Source: an uncultured Desulfohalobiaceae bacterium (lineage in GTDB: Bacteria > Desulfobacterota > Desulfovibrionia > Desulfovibrionales > Desulfonatronovibrionaceae). From it: a stretch of DNA of 6,776 bases. How positions within the stretch are numbered: the stretch's first letter is position 1; each line of letters starts with the position of its first letter. Position numbers and translations under genes: made by a program. Positions 6,696 through 6,776 of the stretch are shown piece by piece. The stretch lies in assembly GCA_913055195.1 (NCBI GenBank), contig CAJXJU010000067.1, positions 1 through 6,776 of the forward strand. Reading direction: 5' to 3'. A model generated the notes under the pieces. The model searched no databases and was not told the DNA's origin. It saw only the letters and a program-made list of their open reading frames with translations.

Positions 6696-6701
6696 CTCCC
6701 C
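6696..6701 (-). promoter_or_regulatory. Ribosome binding site deciding the oxidoreductase start
   Basis: On the minus strand GGGGAG lies 6 nt before the ATG at 6689. The alternative upstream TTG at 6707 has only a weak purine run before it and would add six residues (MFGELG) ahead of the FAD-binding strand, so the ATG is preferred. Confidence 0.75.
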
Positions 6702-6722
6702 AAACAAACTTGCCTAAGTATT

Positions 6723-6776
6723 AGAGTCGCCTGCAAAAAGTCAAAACTCGCAAATTACAGCTAGCGGGGACAGGCG
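6723..6776 (+). repeat. Palindromic repeat copy, cut by the window edge
   Basis: This copy matches the one at 151-204 at 51 of 54 positions. It begins AGAGTCGCCTGCAAAAAGTC and ends, at the last base of the window, in GGGGACAGGCG, so the final bases of the right inverted end are missing. An inner pairing CTCGC...GCGGG is possible. It lies upstream of the oxidoreductase gene, starting 33 bp beyond its ATG, and would separate this gene from whatever comes before. Confidence 0.9.

Noticed and set aside
5409..6707. Longer oxidoreductase starting at TTG 6707
   Set aside because: A good ribosome site sits directly before the ATG at 6689, and the six extra residues precede the normal N-terminal FAD-binding strand.

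Overview
The window looks like chromosome from a sulfate-reducing, Desulfovibrionales-type bacterium (Desulfovibrio/Desulfohalobium relatives). This placement is an inference from the SecF architecture, the split glutamate synthase proteins and the moderate GC content; no rRNA or other taxonomic marker is present. Six complete genes all lie on the minus strand and cover nearly everything from 6689 down to 273. The first half of the transcript (6689-3505) encodes three parts of an archaeal-type, split glutamate synthase module: a NirB/rubredoxin-reductase-like FAD/NAD(P)H oxidoreductase, a stand-alone class II glutamine amidotransferase and a stand-alone GXGXG beta-helix protein. The FMN/iron-sulfur synthase subunit that would complete the enzyme is not in the window; it may lie just past the right edge.

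The second half (3427-273) is yajC-secD-secF, the accessory membrane complex of the Sec translocon. Gaps within the first three genes are 18 and 2 bp. A 77-bp gap with a palindromic repeat separates them from yajC, and a strong hairpin with a U-tract sits between yajC and secD. The cluster could therefore be one long operon with internal control points, or two to three transcription units.

The least ordinary content is a family of small palindromic repeats. Five copies occur in 6.8 kb and occupy much of every non-coding gap larger than about 70 bp except yajC-secD: three in an alternating inverted cluster at 2-293, one at 3444-3494 and one running off the right edge at 6723-6776. Their ends are inverted (TCGCCTG...CAGGCGA, with GGGGA next to one end) while the centres vary, as in REP/BIME or MITE-like elements. 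One copy overlaps the end of secF and supplies its last six codons and stop. SecF itself carries an extra stretch of about 46 residues that looks like two additional membrane segments. I see no CRISPR array, tRNA, rRNA, IS transposase or phage gene. Apart from the repeats, I see no candidate for a wholly new multigene system here.
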